From contig NZ_AP023272.1 in NCBI RefSeq assembly GCF_013426735.1, forward strand, positions 124,001-188,000: DNA of 64,000 nucleotides, written 5' to 3'. This document shows, piece after piece, positions 17,729 to 25,324 of the stretch. Each line of letters opens with the position of its first letter. Position 1 is the first letter of the stretch. Made by a program: the position numbers and the translations under genes. Source of the stretch: Agrobacterium vitis (GTDB taxonomy: Bacteria > Pseudomonadota > Alphaproteobacteria > Rhizobiales > Rhizobiaceae). Below the pieces are notes generated by a model that saw only the letters and a list, made by a program, of their open reading frames with translations, did not search any database and had not been told where the DNA came from.

Positions 17729-17755
17729 AGCCGCCGGTCGTTTATCCCGGCGGCT
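17729..17755 (-). terminator. stem-loop between phnD and phnE
   Basis: A perfect 9-bp G/C-rich stem, AGCCGCCGG with its complement (17729-17737 / 17747-17755), and a 9-base loop, starting 19 bases after the phnD stop on the minus strand. No U-tract follows, so it more likely stabilises the phnCD end or partly attenuates, raising binding protein over permease. Confidence 0.55.
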
Positions 17756-17774
17756 CTCATGTTTCCAGCTGCGA

Positions 17775-18683
17775 TCAGCCGCCGATGGTTGCCTTGCGGG
17801 CGTCGATAACCGGCTTGTAGAAATCGACATTCACAGCCGCAAAGCCCTTGAAATCGCCGCCTTCGATGGCGGAGAAGCAGGCGGCGTCGGTCTTCGGCAG
17901 GTCCATCATGAAGGCCTTGACCTTGGTCTTCATGTCGTCGTTCATCGAGGAGCGGATGACGATCGGACCGTTCGGGATCAGCGGCGACTTCCACAATTCC
18001 ACCAGGTCGTCCATGTTGAGGACGCCCTTATCAACCATCTTGCGCAGGTTGCCGGAGGTGTAGCCGTCCTTGAAATTGCCAACGCCGGAGCCGAAGGTGG
18101 TGCCAGCATCGAACGTGCCCTTCAGCACTTCGAGAACCAGATTTTCATGACCACCGCCAAAGCCGGTCGATGCCACATATTCCTTGACCGGCTTGCCGCC
18201 GAGCGCGTCGGGCAGGGTCACGGTCGGGATCAGGTAGCCGGACGTGCTGTCAGGATCGGCAAAACCGAGCTTCTTGCCCTTGATGTCGGTGACTTTGGTC
18301 ATGCCGCTGTCCTTGCGGGCAACCATGATCGAGTAATAGCCCATCGAGCCATCGGTCTGCACCGTGGTCAGGATCGGCTCGACTGCCTTCGGGTTAGCCA
18401 GATAGGCCTTGGCATAGCCGGAAGCGCCAAGCTCGGCATAATCAAGCGTGCCACCCAGAAGACCCTGGATAACACCGTCATAGTCCGAGGCCGGGAACAG
18501 CGAAACCTTGGTGAAGCCGAATTCCTTCTTCAGGTGATCGGACAGGCAGTTGTAATTGCGCAACCGGTCAGCTTCGTTCTCGCCGCCGAGAATGCCGATG
18601 CGGAATTCCTTCAGGTCTTCGGCAGCAGCCACGCCAGCCAGCGACAGAAGCGTCACGGAGGCAAGCAGAATTTTCTTCAACAT
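17775..18683 (-). CDS. phnD: phosphonate-binding periplasmic protein
   Basis: A 302-residue solute-binding protein for the phosphonate ABC importer. The signal peptide MLKKILLASVTLLSLAGVAAAE is cut after AAA. Mature-protein features match PhnD: FRIGILGGENEADR, YAELGASGYAKAY, GKKLGFADPDSTSGYL and GFGGGHENLVLEVLKG. The start has AGGAGAGAG upstream; a longer reading of 29 residues spoils the signal peptide. It lies 155 bases downstream of phnC and upstream of the paired permeases. Confidence 0.96.
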   Translation of the reverse strand: MLKKILLASVTLLSLAGVAAAEDLKEFRIGILGGENEADRLRNYNCLSDHLKKEFGFTKVSLFPASDYDGVIQGLLGGTLDYAELGASGYAKAYLANPKAVEPILTTVQTDGSMGYYSIMVARKDSGMTKVTDIKGKKLGFADPDSTSGYLIPTVTLPDALGGKPVKEYVASTGFGGGHENLVLEVLKGTFDAGTTFGSGVGNFKDGYTSGNLRKMVDKGVLNMDDLVELWKSPLIPNGPIVIRSSMNDDMKTKVKAFMMDLPKTDAACFSAIEGGDFKGFAAVNVDFYKPVIDARKATIGG

Positions 18684-18838
18684 GGTCTCTCTCCTGGTTT
18701 TCCGGTCTGGTTTTCCCGAGGGACCGGATCTGTCTCTTGAACGTAAGAAAGGTGCCTTTGACGCGGGCAAGCGAAGGCGCTGCCATCGGGCTGGGTGCCG
18801 CGATAGAAATGCTATTTTTCAGGTCATGGATTGCGGGC

Positions 18839-19678
18839 TCAGTTTGCCGTTGCCGCCACCATCGGCACAGACGGGGCCAAGTCCGGCTTCGGCAGGCGGA
18901 TCGCGGTCGATGTCATGCTCTCGTCAATGCCGTTGCCATCCTGGCCAGTGCCATAGATCGCCTGCACCGCCTGCGCTGTCAGCGCATCCGGCGGCCCATC
19001 GAACACCACCTTGCCCGCCGCCATGCCGATGATCCGCTCGCAATAGGCCCGCGCCGTATCCAGCGTGTGCAGATTGGTGATCACGGTGATGCCTTCGCGC
19101 TCGTTGATGTCGCGCAGCGCATCCATGACAATCTTGGCGTTCAAAGGGTCGAGCGAGGCAATCGGCTCGTCGGCCAGCAGCATTTTCGGCGCCTGCATTA
19201 GCGCGCGGGCAATGGCCACCCGCTGCTGCTGGCCGCCGGACAGCGTGCCAGCCGGTTGCAGTGCCGTTTGCTCGATGCCCAGCCGCTCCAAAGCGGCAAT
19301 CGCCATGATCCGCTCTTCGCGCGTAAAAATATTGAGGATGCTCAGCGCCGTGGAGCGATGATTGAGACGTCCCAGCATGACATTGGTCAGAACATCCAGG
19401 CGCGGAACCAGGTTGAACTGCTGGAAAATCATCGCGCAATCGCGCTGCCAGCTGCGCAAAGCCGATCCCTTGAGGCGCGTCACCTCCTGATCGCCGAACC
19501 GCATCGACCCGGATGTCGGATCGGCCAAGCGGTTGATCATTCGCAGCAAAGTGGATTTTCCCGCACCGGACCGACCGATAATGCCGACCATCTGCCCATG
19601 CGGAATGGACAGGGTCACGGCTTCCACGGCAATCTTCTTGCCAAAACGCCGCGTCACCTCGGTCAGTTCGAAATTCAT
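18839..19678 (-). CDS. phnC: phosphonate ABC transporter ATP-binding protein
   Basis: A 279-residue ATPase that energises the PhnDEE importer. It has Walker A ([14 protein letters not shown]), the signature [15 protein letters not shown], Walker B ([15 protein letters not shown]) and the switch His in [12 protein letters not shown]. About 25 residues of Ala/Pro-rich tail follow the domain. A PhoB-box-like element lies about 64 bases before its start, so it probably begins its own phosphate-regulated transcript as well as being read from phnG. Confidence 0.96.
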   Translation of the reverse strand: MNFELTEVTRRFGKKIAVEAVTLSIPHGQMVGIIGRSGAGKSTLLRMINRLADPTSGSMRFGDQEVTRLKGSALRSWQRDCAMIFQQFNLVPRLDVLTNVMLGRLNHRSTALSILNIFTREERIMAIAALERLGIEQTALQPAGTLSGGQQQRVAIARALMQAPKMLLADEPIASLDPLNAKIVMDALRDINEREGITVITNLHTLDTARAYCERIIGMAAGKVVFDGPPDALTAQAVQAIYGTGQDGNGIDESMTSTAIRLPKPDLAPSVPMVAATAN

Positions 19679-19741
19679 GCGCTTGTTCCGATATCATGTC
19701 CAAATCCAGAGCGAGCTATAGTTCAGATCAGTGAAGCGGCC

Positions 19742-19759
19742 ATGTCAGTTTCATGACAT
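19742..19759 (-). promoter_or_regulatory. PhoB box upstream of phnC
   Basis: On the minus strand this reads ATGTCAT GAAA CTGACAT, which differs at two positions from the rhizobial consensus CTGTCAT-N4-CTGTCAT. It lies about 64 bases upstream of the phnC start in a 116-base spacer, the right place for PhoB activation under phosphate starvation. Confidence 0.7.
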
Positions 19760-19794
19760 TTCTGTTAAAATCAAAGGGTAGCAAAGCCTATACT

Positions 19795-20418
19795 TCAGGC
19801 TAAGACTTCATGTCGGGCCAGAAAATCTTCGGCAGACAGCGTCCGGAAGTCGGCAAGGGCAGCGTGAAGCCGCTCATGCTGCCAATCCCACCAGGCAAGT
19901 CTGTCCATGCGCGCGCCGATACCTGGTCCAAACCGGGGCTTGATCGGCTTGGCCGGGACGCCGCCGACGATGGTATAGGGTTCCACCGGCTTGGAAACGA
20001 CCGCGCCTGCGCCGACAACCGCGCCATTGCCGATGGTGACGCCGGGCAGGATGGTAGCACCATGGCCGATCCAGACATCATGACCGATCACCACTCGGTT
20101 TTCCCGCCGCCAGTCGAAGAAATCCGTCTCCAGGTCCGCCCCTTCGAAATAATCGACGGCACGGTAGGTGAAATGATGCAGCGTAGCGCGCCATGTCGGA
20201 TGATTGGGAGCATTGATGCGGACACTGGCGGCGATATTGGCAAATTTGCCGATGGTGGCGCACCAGATGGAAACATCCTGCATCACATAGGAATAGTCGC
20301 CCATCTCGACCTCATCGAGACGGCTGCGCTCGGCGACTTCCGTGTAGCGCCCAAGCGTGCTGTTCGTGACGCTGGCGGTCGGGTTGATTTGGGGCTCAAG
20401 CCCAAGACGGGTGCTCAT
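19795..20418 (-). CDS. phosphonate-cluster acyltransferase, hexapeptide repeat family
   Basis: A 207-residue left-handed beta-helix acetyltransferase of the kind repeatedly found in phn clusters (TIGR03308-like). Hexapeptide turns appear as [33 protein letters not shown] and [18 protein letters not shown]. The catalytic-type His of related xenobiotic acetyltransferases is in [14 protein letters not shown]. It may acetylate aminophosphonates as PhnO does in E. coli; PhnO is a GNAT enzyme, so this would be a non-homologous counterpart. That function is inference. It lies between phnL and phnC, behind a repeat element. Confidence 0.87.
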   Translation of the reverse strand: MSTRLGLEPQINPTASVTNSTLGRYTEVAERSRLDEVEMGDYSYVMQDVSIWCATIGKFANIAASVRINAPNHPTWRATLHHFTYRAVDYFEGADLETDFFDWRRENRVVIGHDVWIGHGATILPGVTIGNGAVVGAGAVVSKPVEPYTIVGGVPAKPIKPRFGPGIGARMDRLAWWDWQHERLHAALADFRTLSAEDFLARHEVLA

Positions 20419-20430
20419 GCGGCGATGCTC

Positions 20431-20487
20431 CTAGAGTTTGTCAGGGAAAAGTGGGTACCGGTTTTCCCGAAAAGACAAACGAAAACA
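20431..20487. repeat. rhizobial palindromic intergenic repeat
   Basis: An imperfect inverted repeat with outer arms GTTTGTC (20436-20442) and GACAAAC (20474-20480) and inner GGGAAAA / TTTTCCC. I recognise this kind of sequence as a common dispersed palindromic element in rhizobial genomes. It sits inside the phn operon, between phnL and the acyltransferase, where its hairpin could modulate mRNA decay. Confidence 0.65.
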
Positions 20488-20493
20488 AGAAAG

Positions 20494-21222
20494 CTAGAGG
20501 ATGGCTGGTTCAATCTGAACCTGACGGCCTCTAGGTGAGAATTGCGAGACATCGAGAATGGTGTCAGCGACCGCTTCGCGCACTTCTTCGTCGTGGAAAA
20601 TGCCGAGCATGGCGACACCCTCGGCCTTTTTGCCAGCAATCAACTCGATGACCACGGCACGATTTTGCGCGTCGAGAGAGGCCGTCGGCTCATCCAGCAG
20701 CAGAATTTTATGATCGGTGATGAAGCCTCGGGCAATGTTGACACGCTGCTGCTCGCCGCCGGAAAAGGTGGCGGGCGGCAATTGCCAGAGCGCCTTGGGC
20801 AGGTTCAGCCTGGCCAGCAGATCACTTGCCACCGATCTTGCCTCGTCAATGGCTACGCCGCGCGCCGTCAGCGGTTGGGCCACGACATCCAGCGCCGACA
20901 CCCTTGGAACCGTGCGCAGGAACTGGCTGACATAGCCCATCGTATCGCGGCGGATATCCAGCACCATGCGCGGCATGGCCGACGCCAGATCCACCACCGT
21001 ATCGTGATGGCGCACCAGGATCTGGCCGCTATCAACGGCGTAATTGCCGTAGAGCATTTTCAAGATCGAGCTTTTGCCGATGCCGGACGGGCCGCCCAGC
21101 ACGGAGCAAGAGCCGCTATTGACGGAAAAGCTGACATTACGCACCACCGGCAAGACAAGCCCGTCGCGCAGATGCATGGTGAAGCTTTTGGCGACATCGG
21201 AAACGATAAGAGGCGTGGGCAT
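20494..21222 (-). CDS. phnL: C-P lyase ABC-type subunit PhnL
   Basis: A 242-residue ABC ATPase that is needed for phosphonate breakdown rather than transport. It has Walker A (LGGPSGIGKSSILKML), the signature FSGGEQQRVNIARGF, Walker B (ILLLDEPTASLDAQ) and IFHDEEVREAVAD after it. In E. coli, PhnK binds the PhnGHIJ core and PhnL joins it as a second ABC subunit. The ATG at 21222 is chosen; a TTG four codons upstream would abut the phnK stop directly and is less likely. Confidence 0.93.
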   Translation of the reverse strand: MPTPLIVSDVAKSFTMHLRDGLVLPVVRNVSFSVNSGSCSVLGGPSGIGKSSILKMLYGNYAVDSGQILVRHHDTVVDLASAMPRMVLDIRRDTMGYVSQFLRTVPRVSALDVVAQPLTARGVAIDEARSVASDLLARLNLPKALWQLPPATFSGGEQQRVNIARGFITDHKILLLDEPTASLDAQNRAVVIELIAGKKAEGVAMLGIFHDEEVREAVADTILDVSQFSPRGRQVQIEPAIL

Positions 21223-21234
21223 CTGATGATCCAA

Positions 21235-22011
21235 TCACACTTGAAGAATCGAGGAGACGAGCAATTGCGTATAAGGCTCGCGCGGATCGTCCAGCACCCG
21301 ATCAGTCAGACCCTGCTCGATCACATGGCCGTCCTTCATCACCATCATCCGATGCGACAGCAGCCTTGCGACGGCCAGATCATGGGTGACGACGATGACC
21401 GACAGACCAAGGTCAGCCACCAACCCACGCACCAGATCCAGCAGCCTTGCCTGCACCGAGACATCCAGCCCGCCGGTCGGCTCGTCCATGAACACCAGAC
21501 GCGGATTGGTGACGAGATTGCGGGCGATCTGCAAGCGCTGACGCATGCCGCCGGAAAAAGCACGCGGCTGGTCGTCAATCCGGTCGGCGGCAATTTCCAC
21601 CCTGTCCAGCCAATCGGTGGCGGTGGCGCGGATATTGCCGTAATGCCGTTCGCCCACCGCCATCAGCCGCTCGCCGACATTGGCCCCGGCTGAAACGGTC
21701 ATCCGCAGCCCATCGGCGGGGTTCTGGTGAACGAAGCCCCAGTCAGTGCGCATCAGAAAGCGCCGCTCGGCCTCGCTCATGTGATAAAGCTCGCGGTAAG
21801 CGCCGTCGCGCATCCGGTAATCGACACTGCCGGTGGTCGGCATCAGCCGGGTGGACAGGCAGGACAGCAGCGTCGTCTTGCCGGAACCGGATTCACCGAC
21901 CACAGCCAGCACTTCGCCCGGCCAGAGATCGAAGGAAACATTGGCGCAGCCGATCCGCCGTCCGTAGAATTTCGACAGGTCACGGACCTTCAAAAGCGGT
22001 TGCTGGGTCAT
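21235..22011 (-). CDS. phnK: C-P lyase ABC-type subunit PhnK
   Basis: A 258-residue ABC ATPase associated with the C-P lyase core complex. It has Walker A ([16 protein letters not shown]), the signature FSGGMRQRLQIARNLV, Walker B (RLVFMDEPTGGLDVSVQ) and the switch VTHDLAVARLL. In the known structures PhnK docks on PhnJ. Its ATG overlaps the phnJ stop by four bases, so the two are translationally coupled. Confidence 0.96.
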   Translation of the reverse strand: MTQQPLLKVRDLSKFYGRRIGCANVSFDLWPGEVLAVVGESGSGKTTLLSCLSTRLMPTTGSVDYRMRDGAYRELYHMSEAERRFLMRTDWGFVHQNPADGLRMTVSAGANVGERLMAVGERHYGNIRATATDWLDRVEIAADRIDDQPRAFSGGMRQRLQIARNLVTNPRLVFMDEPTGGLDVSVQARLLDLVRGLVADLGLSVIVVTHDLAVARLLSHRMMVMKDGHVIEQGLTDRVLDDPREPYTQLLVSSILQV

Positions 22012-22916
22012 TGAGCAGCCTCCTCATGCTGTGTTTCGGCCAGCATCTCACCCCGATGACCTTTGGCGCGGCGATCCTCGCAATGGTCGGTGTCGGAGCA
22101 GACGAACATTCGCCCGCCCTTGTCGTCGAGGATCACTTCGTCAAGATAGACATGCTCGGCACCGCAAAGTGCGCAGGGCTTGTCGAAGCTTTGCACCGTG
22201 AAAGGATGATCCTCGAAATCCAGGCTGACGACATCGGTATAGGGCGGCACGGCATAGATCCGCTTTTCGCGGCCCGCGCCAAACAATTGCAGGGCCTCTG
22301 ACCGGTGCATTTTCGGATTGTCGAATTTCGGTGTCGGAGACGGGTCCATTACATAGCGACCCGCCACCTTGACCGGATAGGCATAGGTGGTGGCGATCCG
22401 GCCATTGCGGGCGATGTCTTCATAGAGCTTCACGTGCATCAGGCCGTATTCTTCCAATGCATGCATCTTGCGGGTCTCGGTCTCGCGCGGCTCCAGGAAG
22501 CGCAAAGGCTCCGGGATCGGCACCTGATAGACCAGCACCTGGCCCGCCCGCAGCTTTTCCTCCGGAATCCGGTGGCGGGTCTGGATGATGGTGGCTTCGC
22601 TGGTGTGGGTGGTGACCGCCACATTGGCGACCTTCTGGAAAAACGCCCGGATTGACACGGCGTTCGTGGTGTCGTCGGCGCCCTGGTCGATCACCTTCAA
22701 CACGTCTTCCGGCCCAAGGATCGCTGCCGTCACCTGCACGCCGCCAGTGCCCCAGCCATAGGGCATTGGCATTTCGCGCGACGCAAACGGCACCTGATAG
22801 CCAGGTATGGCGATGGCCTTCAGGATCGCCCGGCGGATCATCCGCTTGGTCTGCTCATCGAGATAGGCAAAATTATAAGTGGCAATTTCGTCCGCTAATG
22901 AAACTTCCGTAATCAT
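22008..22916 (-). CDS. phnJ: alpha-D-ribose 1-methylphosphonate 5-phosphate C-P lyase
   Basis: A 302-residue radical SAM-like enzyme that cleaves the carbon-phosphorus bond and yields 5-phosphoribosyl 1,2-cyclic phosphate. All residues I know to be needed are present with a constant +7 offset from E. coli PhnJ: the glycyl-radical Gly39 (AIPGYQVPF), cluster Cys248, Cys251 and Cys273, and Cys279 in CSDTDHCEDRR. The enzyme therefore looks fully active. About 14 extra C-terminal residues are rich in Glu, Ala and Gln. A 142-base gap separates it from phnI, with a small opposite-strand frame in it. Confidence 0.97.
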   Translation of the reverse strand: MITEVSLADEIATYNFAYLDEQTKRMIRRAILKAIAIPGYQVPFASREMPMPYGWGTGGVQVTAAILGPEDVLKVIDQGADDTTNAVSIRAFFQKVANVAVTTHTSEATIIQTRHRIPEEKLRAGQVLVYQVPIPEPLRFLEPRETETRKMHALEEYGLMHVKLYEDIARNGRIATTYAYPVKVAGRYVMDPSPTPKFDNPKMHRSEALQLFGAGREKRIYAVPPYTDVVSLDFEDHPFTVQSFDKPCALCGAEHVYLDEVILDDKGGRMFVCSDTDHCEDRRAKGHRGEMLAETQHEEAAQ

Positions 22917-22960
22917 TGTGCGTTACCCTTCCAGAAATTCGCAAACAGGGAGCAATGAGC

Positions 22961-23050
22961 ATGGAAATCGAAATGATGTTCGCCGTCTTCGTGACCCTCA
23001 TGCTGGGCGTCTCGACGCTTTGCGCCGCCTGGTATGCCGATCACGACTAA
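22961..23050 (+). CDS. possible 29-residue single-helix membrane microprotein
   Basis: A tiny frame on the plus strand in the only large gap of the otherwise tight phnGHIJK run. It begins MEIEMMFAVFVTLML, continues with a hydrophobic helix to about residue 23 and ends AWYADHD. AGGGAG lies eight bases before this ATG; another in-frame ATG six bases upstream is closer to it. Acidic start, single helix and charged end are coherent for a membrane microprotein. Nothing upstream shows a clear promoter, and transcription would oppose the phn mRNA. I do not recognise a family. Confidence 0.4.
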   Translation: MEIEMMFAVFVTLMLGVSTLCAAWYADHD

Positions 23051-23058
23051 TAGACTGG

Positions 23059-24165
23059 TCATTCCGCCGCCTCGCTCAGGTCCAGCCCTTGCTGGCGGGC
23101 CTGTTCGTGTTCAGAGCGCATCCGCCGCACCAGATCGAGTTCGGCCTGGAAATCCACGTAATGCGGCAGCTTCAGATGTTCGACAAACCCTGTTGCCTGC
23201 ACATTGTCACAATGGGACAAGACAAATTCCTGGTCCTGAGCAGGGGCGGTAATATCCTCGCCCAACTCTTCGGCGCGCAGTGACCGATCCACCAGCGACA
23301 TGGCCATCGCCTTGCGCTCGCTCTGACCGAAGACGAGGCCATAGCCTCGCGTGAATTGTGGCGGGGCCTTTGACGAGCCCTTGAACTGGTTGACCATCTG
23401 GCATTCGGTGACTTGGATACGCCCAAGCGACACGGCAAAGCCAAGCTCAGGCACATCCAGCTCTACCTCGACCTCACCCAAGCGGATTTCACCGGCAAAA
23501 GGATGGCTGCGGCCATAGCCACGCTGGGTGGAGTAGGCGAGCGCCAGAAGGAAACCTTCATCACCACGGGCCAGCGATTGCAGCCGCAAATCCCTCGCCA
23601 TCGGAAACTCGATAGGCTGGCGGGTAATATCACCCGCCAGATGATCCTCCGGCATGTCGCCATCGGGTTCGATCAGTCCTTCTTCGCTCAGGATATCCGA
23701 AACCCGCATGGCGGGTTCGCCGGATGGCGTTTTCTGGACCGGAGGTTCCACCTCGCCTTCTTCCAGCAGGGACGGATCGAGCAGACGGTGAGTATAATCG
23801 AACGTCGGCCCCAGCAACTGGCCGCCGGGCAGATCCTTATAGGTTGCGGAAATCCGCCGCTCGATCCGCATCGCTCCGGTATCGACCGGCTCTGACAGAC
23901 CAAAGCGCGGCAGCGTGGTGCGATAGGCGCGCAGCAGGAAAATCGCCTCGATCATATCGCCCCGCGCCTGTTTGATGGCCAGCGCCGCAAGCTTGCGATC
24001 ATAAAGCGAGGCCTCGGCCATGACGCGGCCAACCGCCAGCGCCAATTGCTCGACAATCTGATCGACGGTCATTGTCGGCAGGCTTCGATCACCCCGGCGA
24101 CGGTCGGCCAGCAGGCTGTGGGCATTGGCAATGGCGGTCTCGCCGCCCTTTACAGCAACATACAT
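23059..24165 (-). CDS. phnI: C-P lyase core subunit PhnI
   Basis: A 368-residue subunit of the PhnGHIJ core. PhnI with PhnG, PhnH and PhnL moves the phosphonate onto the C1 of the ATP ribose with loss of adenine; PhnI alone has nucleosidase activity. Recognisable stretches are MYVAVKGGETAIANAHSLL at the N-terminus, FDYTHRLLDPSLLEEG, GYGRSHPFAGEIRLGEVEVE and LSHCDNVQATGFVEHLKLPH near the end. It begins right after the phnH stop, showing tight coupling. Confidence 0.97.
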   Translation of the reverse strand: MYVAVKGGETAIANAHSLLADRRRGDRSLPTMTVDQIVEQLALAVGRVMAEASLYDRKLAALAIKQARGDMIEAIFLLRAYRTTLPRFGLSEPVDTGAMRIERRISATYKDLPGGQLLGPTFDYTHRLLDPSLLEEGEVEPPVQKTPSGEPAMRVSDILSEEGLIEPDGDMPEDHLAGDITRQPIEFPMARDLRLQSLARGDEGFLLALAYSTQRGYGRSHPFAGEIRLGEVEVELDVPELGFAVSLGRIQVTECQMVNQFKGSSKAPPQFTRGYGLVFGQSERKAMAMSLVDRSLRAEELGEDITAPAQDQEFVLSHCDNVQATGFVEHLKLPHYVDFQAELDLVRRMRSEHEQARQQGLDLSEAAE

Positions 24166-24771
24166 TCACGCCTCCCCGGATAGTATCGCGCAGCTGCGCG
24201 GCAGGCAGAGAAAATCCCGACCGGCGGTGAAAATCACATCGACGCCGCGCGGAAACAGGGCATGATTGTCCTGCCAATGGCGCAGGAAACCATCCGGCAA
24301 GCCAAGTGGGGCGATCATTGCCCGGTCTTGGATGCCGGGTCCCTTCAGAGTAAGCGGCTGGCCGCCTTCGAAACCGGCGACTTCATAGACAACAGTCACC
24401 GAGCGGTCGGGATAGTCCTGCGTGCCGGTGGAAAATTGCGCGAAGGCGGCAAGCGGGCTGCCTGCTTCGAAAAACGCAAACTGCGCTTCGGTCTTGTCGG
24501 TTGTCGTCACCCCGCCGGTGTGAAAGCTCAGCCAGGCGGGCGCGGCACTTTTGGTAAGCACGCCGCTCAGCCAGACACGGCTATCGGCATCGCACAGCGT
24601 CAGCGCAATAGCCGCCTGTGCCAGACCAAAAGGGGCGGGCGGGTGCAGCGACACGGCAACAGTCTGGTGGGTGCCGGGCCGGGCCATACCGTCCATAACG
24701 GCACGAAACACACTTTGCGCTTCAAATACCGGCTGAGCGAACCCGCCAGTCAGGCTTTCCGCTTCGAGCAT
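24166..24771 (-). CDS. phnH: C-P lyase core subunit PhnH
   Basis: A 201-residue subunit with a PLP-transferase-like fold but no cofactor site, part of the PhnGHIJ core. The N-terminal FEAQSVFRAVMDGMARPG is the best-conserved PhnH motif, and GLPDGFLRHWQDNHALFPRG with VDVIFTAGRDFLCLPRS closes the protein as expected. Its start shares one base with the phnG stop. Confidence 0.96.
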   Translation of the reverse strand: MLEAESLTGGFAQPVFEAQSVFRAVMDGMARPGTHQTVAVSLHPPAPFGLAQAAIALTLCDADSRVWLSGVLTKSAAPAWLSFHTGGVTTTDKTEAQFAFFEAGSPLAAFAQFSTGTQDYPDRSVTVVYEVAGFEGGQPLTLKGPGIQDRAMIAPLGLPDGFLRHWQDNHALFPRGVDVIFTAGRDFLCLPRSCAILSGEA

Positions 24772-25238
24772 CAGTCTTCTCCTCTGACCATGGTGAAGAA
24801 ATCCACCTTCGTTGCCGCAACCTGCTCGGCCCTGATGCGGTCGCCCTCATTCAGACGCCGTTCCACAGCCGCCAACAACGGCTCAATCTGGGCGCGATGC
24901 GCCTCATCCTGCCAAAGGGCGTCGAAAATCGCTGAGAGCCGCGCTTTTTCCTTGGATGTACCCAGTGCCTGCGCATGCCCGACCTGGCCCGACGCTAGCC
25001 TGCATGTCGCCCGCGTCACCGTCACTTCACCCAGATTGAAGGACGCGCCACCACCACCGATACGGCCGCGCACCATCACCAGACCAGTCTCCGGTCCGCG
25101 CAGGAAATGTGCTTCCGGCGCAAACGGCAGCGCGCTCCACAGCGCCTTTAATTCGTCCAGATGGGCCGCCGCCAAAAGGTCGACAACTCTTTTTCGATGT
25201 ACATCATCTGGATTTGCACTTTTTGCTCGTGCGTCCAT
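24771..25238 (-). CDS. phnG: C-P lyase core subunit PhnG
   Basis: A 155-residue first gene of the operon and subunit of the PhnGHIJ core. Typical stretches are RKRVVDLLAAAHLDEL, GPETGLVMVRGRIGGGG and FNLGEVTVTRATCRLASG. The ATG at 25238 is preferred over a TTG two codons upstream because GGAG lies eight bases ahead of it. The promoter region carries a PhoB box and a PhnF-type operator. Confidence 0.95.
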   Translation of the reverse strand: MDARAKSANPDDVHRKRVVDLLAAAHLDELKALWSALPFAPEAHFLRGPETGLVMVRGRIGGGGASFNLGEVTVTRATCRLASGQVGHAQALGTSKEKARLSAIFDALWQDEAHRAQIEPLLAAVERRLNEGDRIRAEQVAATKVDFFTMVRGED

Positions 25239-25252
25239 TGCCAAATCTCCAT

Positions 25253-25272
25253 TTGTCTATTAATATAGACAA
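25253..25272. promoter_or_regulatory. probable PhnF operator
   Basis: A 20-bp inverted repeat, TTGTCTAT-TAAT-ATAGACAA, with perfect 8-bp arms in the phnG-phnF spacer. GntR/HutC regulators bind operators of this TNTAGACA type, and PhnF is encoded next to it. It lies 15 bases before the phnG start, overlapping the leader or the -10, a position suited to repression. Confidence 0.72.
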
Positions 25273-25306
25273 CCATACAACTTATCTTTACAAATATTCC
25301 TTCGGG

Positions 25307-25324
25307 ATGACAAGCGTGTGACAT
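25307..25324 (-). promoter_or_regulatory. PhoB box of the phnG promoter
   Basis: On the minus strand it reads ATGTCAC ACGC TTGTCAT, three mismatches from CTGTCAT-N4-CTGTCAT. It ends in the first bases of phnF and lies about 70 bases upstream of phnG. PhoB bound here would activate phnG on low phosphate and could hinder phnF translation or transcription on the other strand. Confidence 0.68.

Noticed and set aside
20542..21693. A 383-codon plus-strand frame across phnL and phnK
   Set aside because: It spans two genes with complete ABC motifs on the minus strand. The His/Gln-rich product is a reverse-strand artefact.
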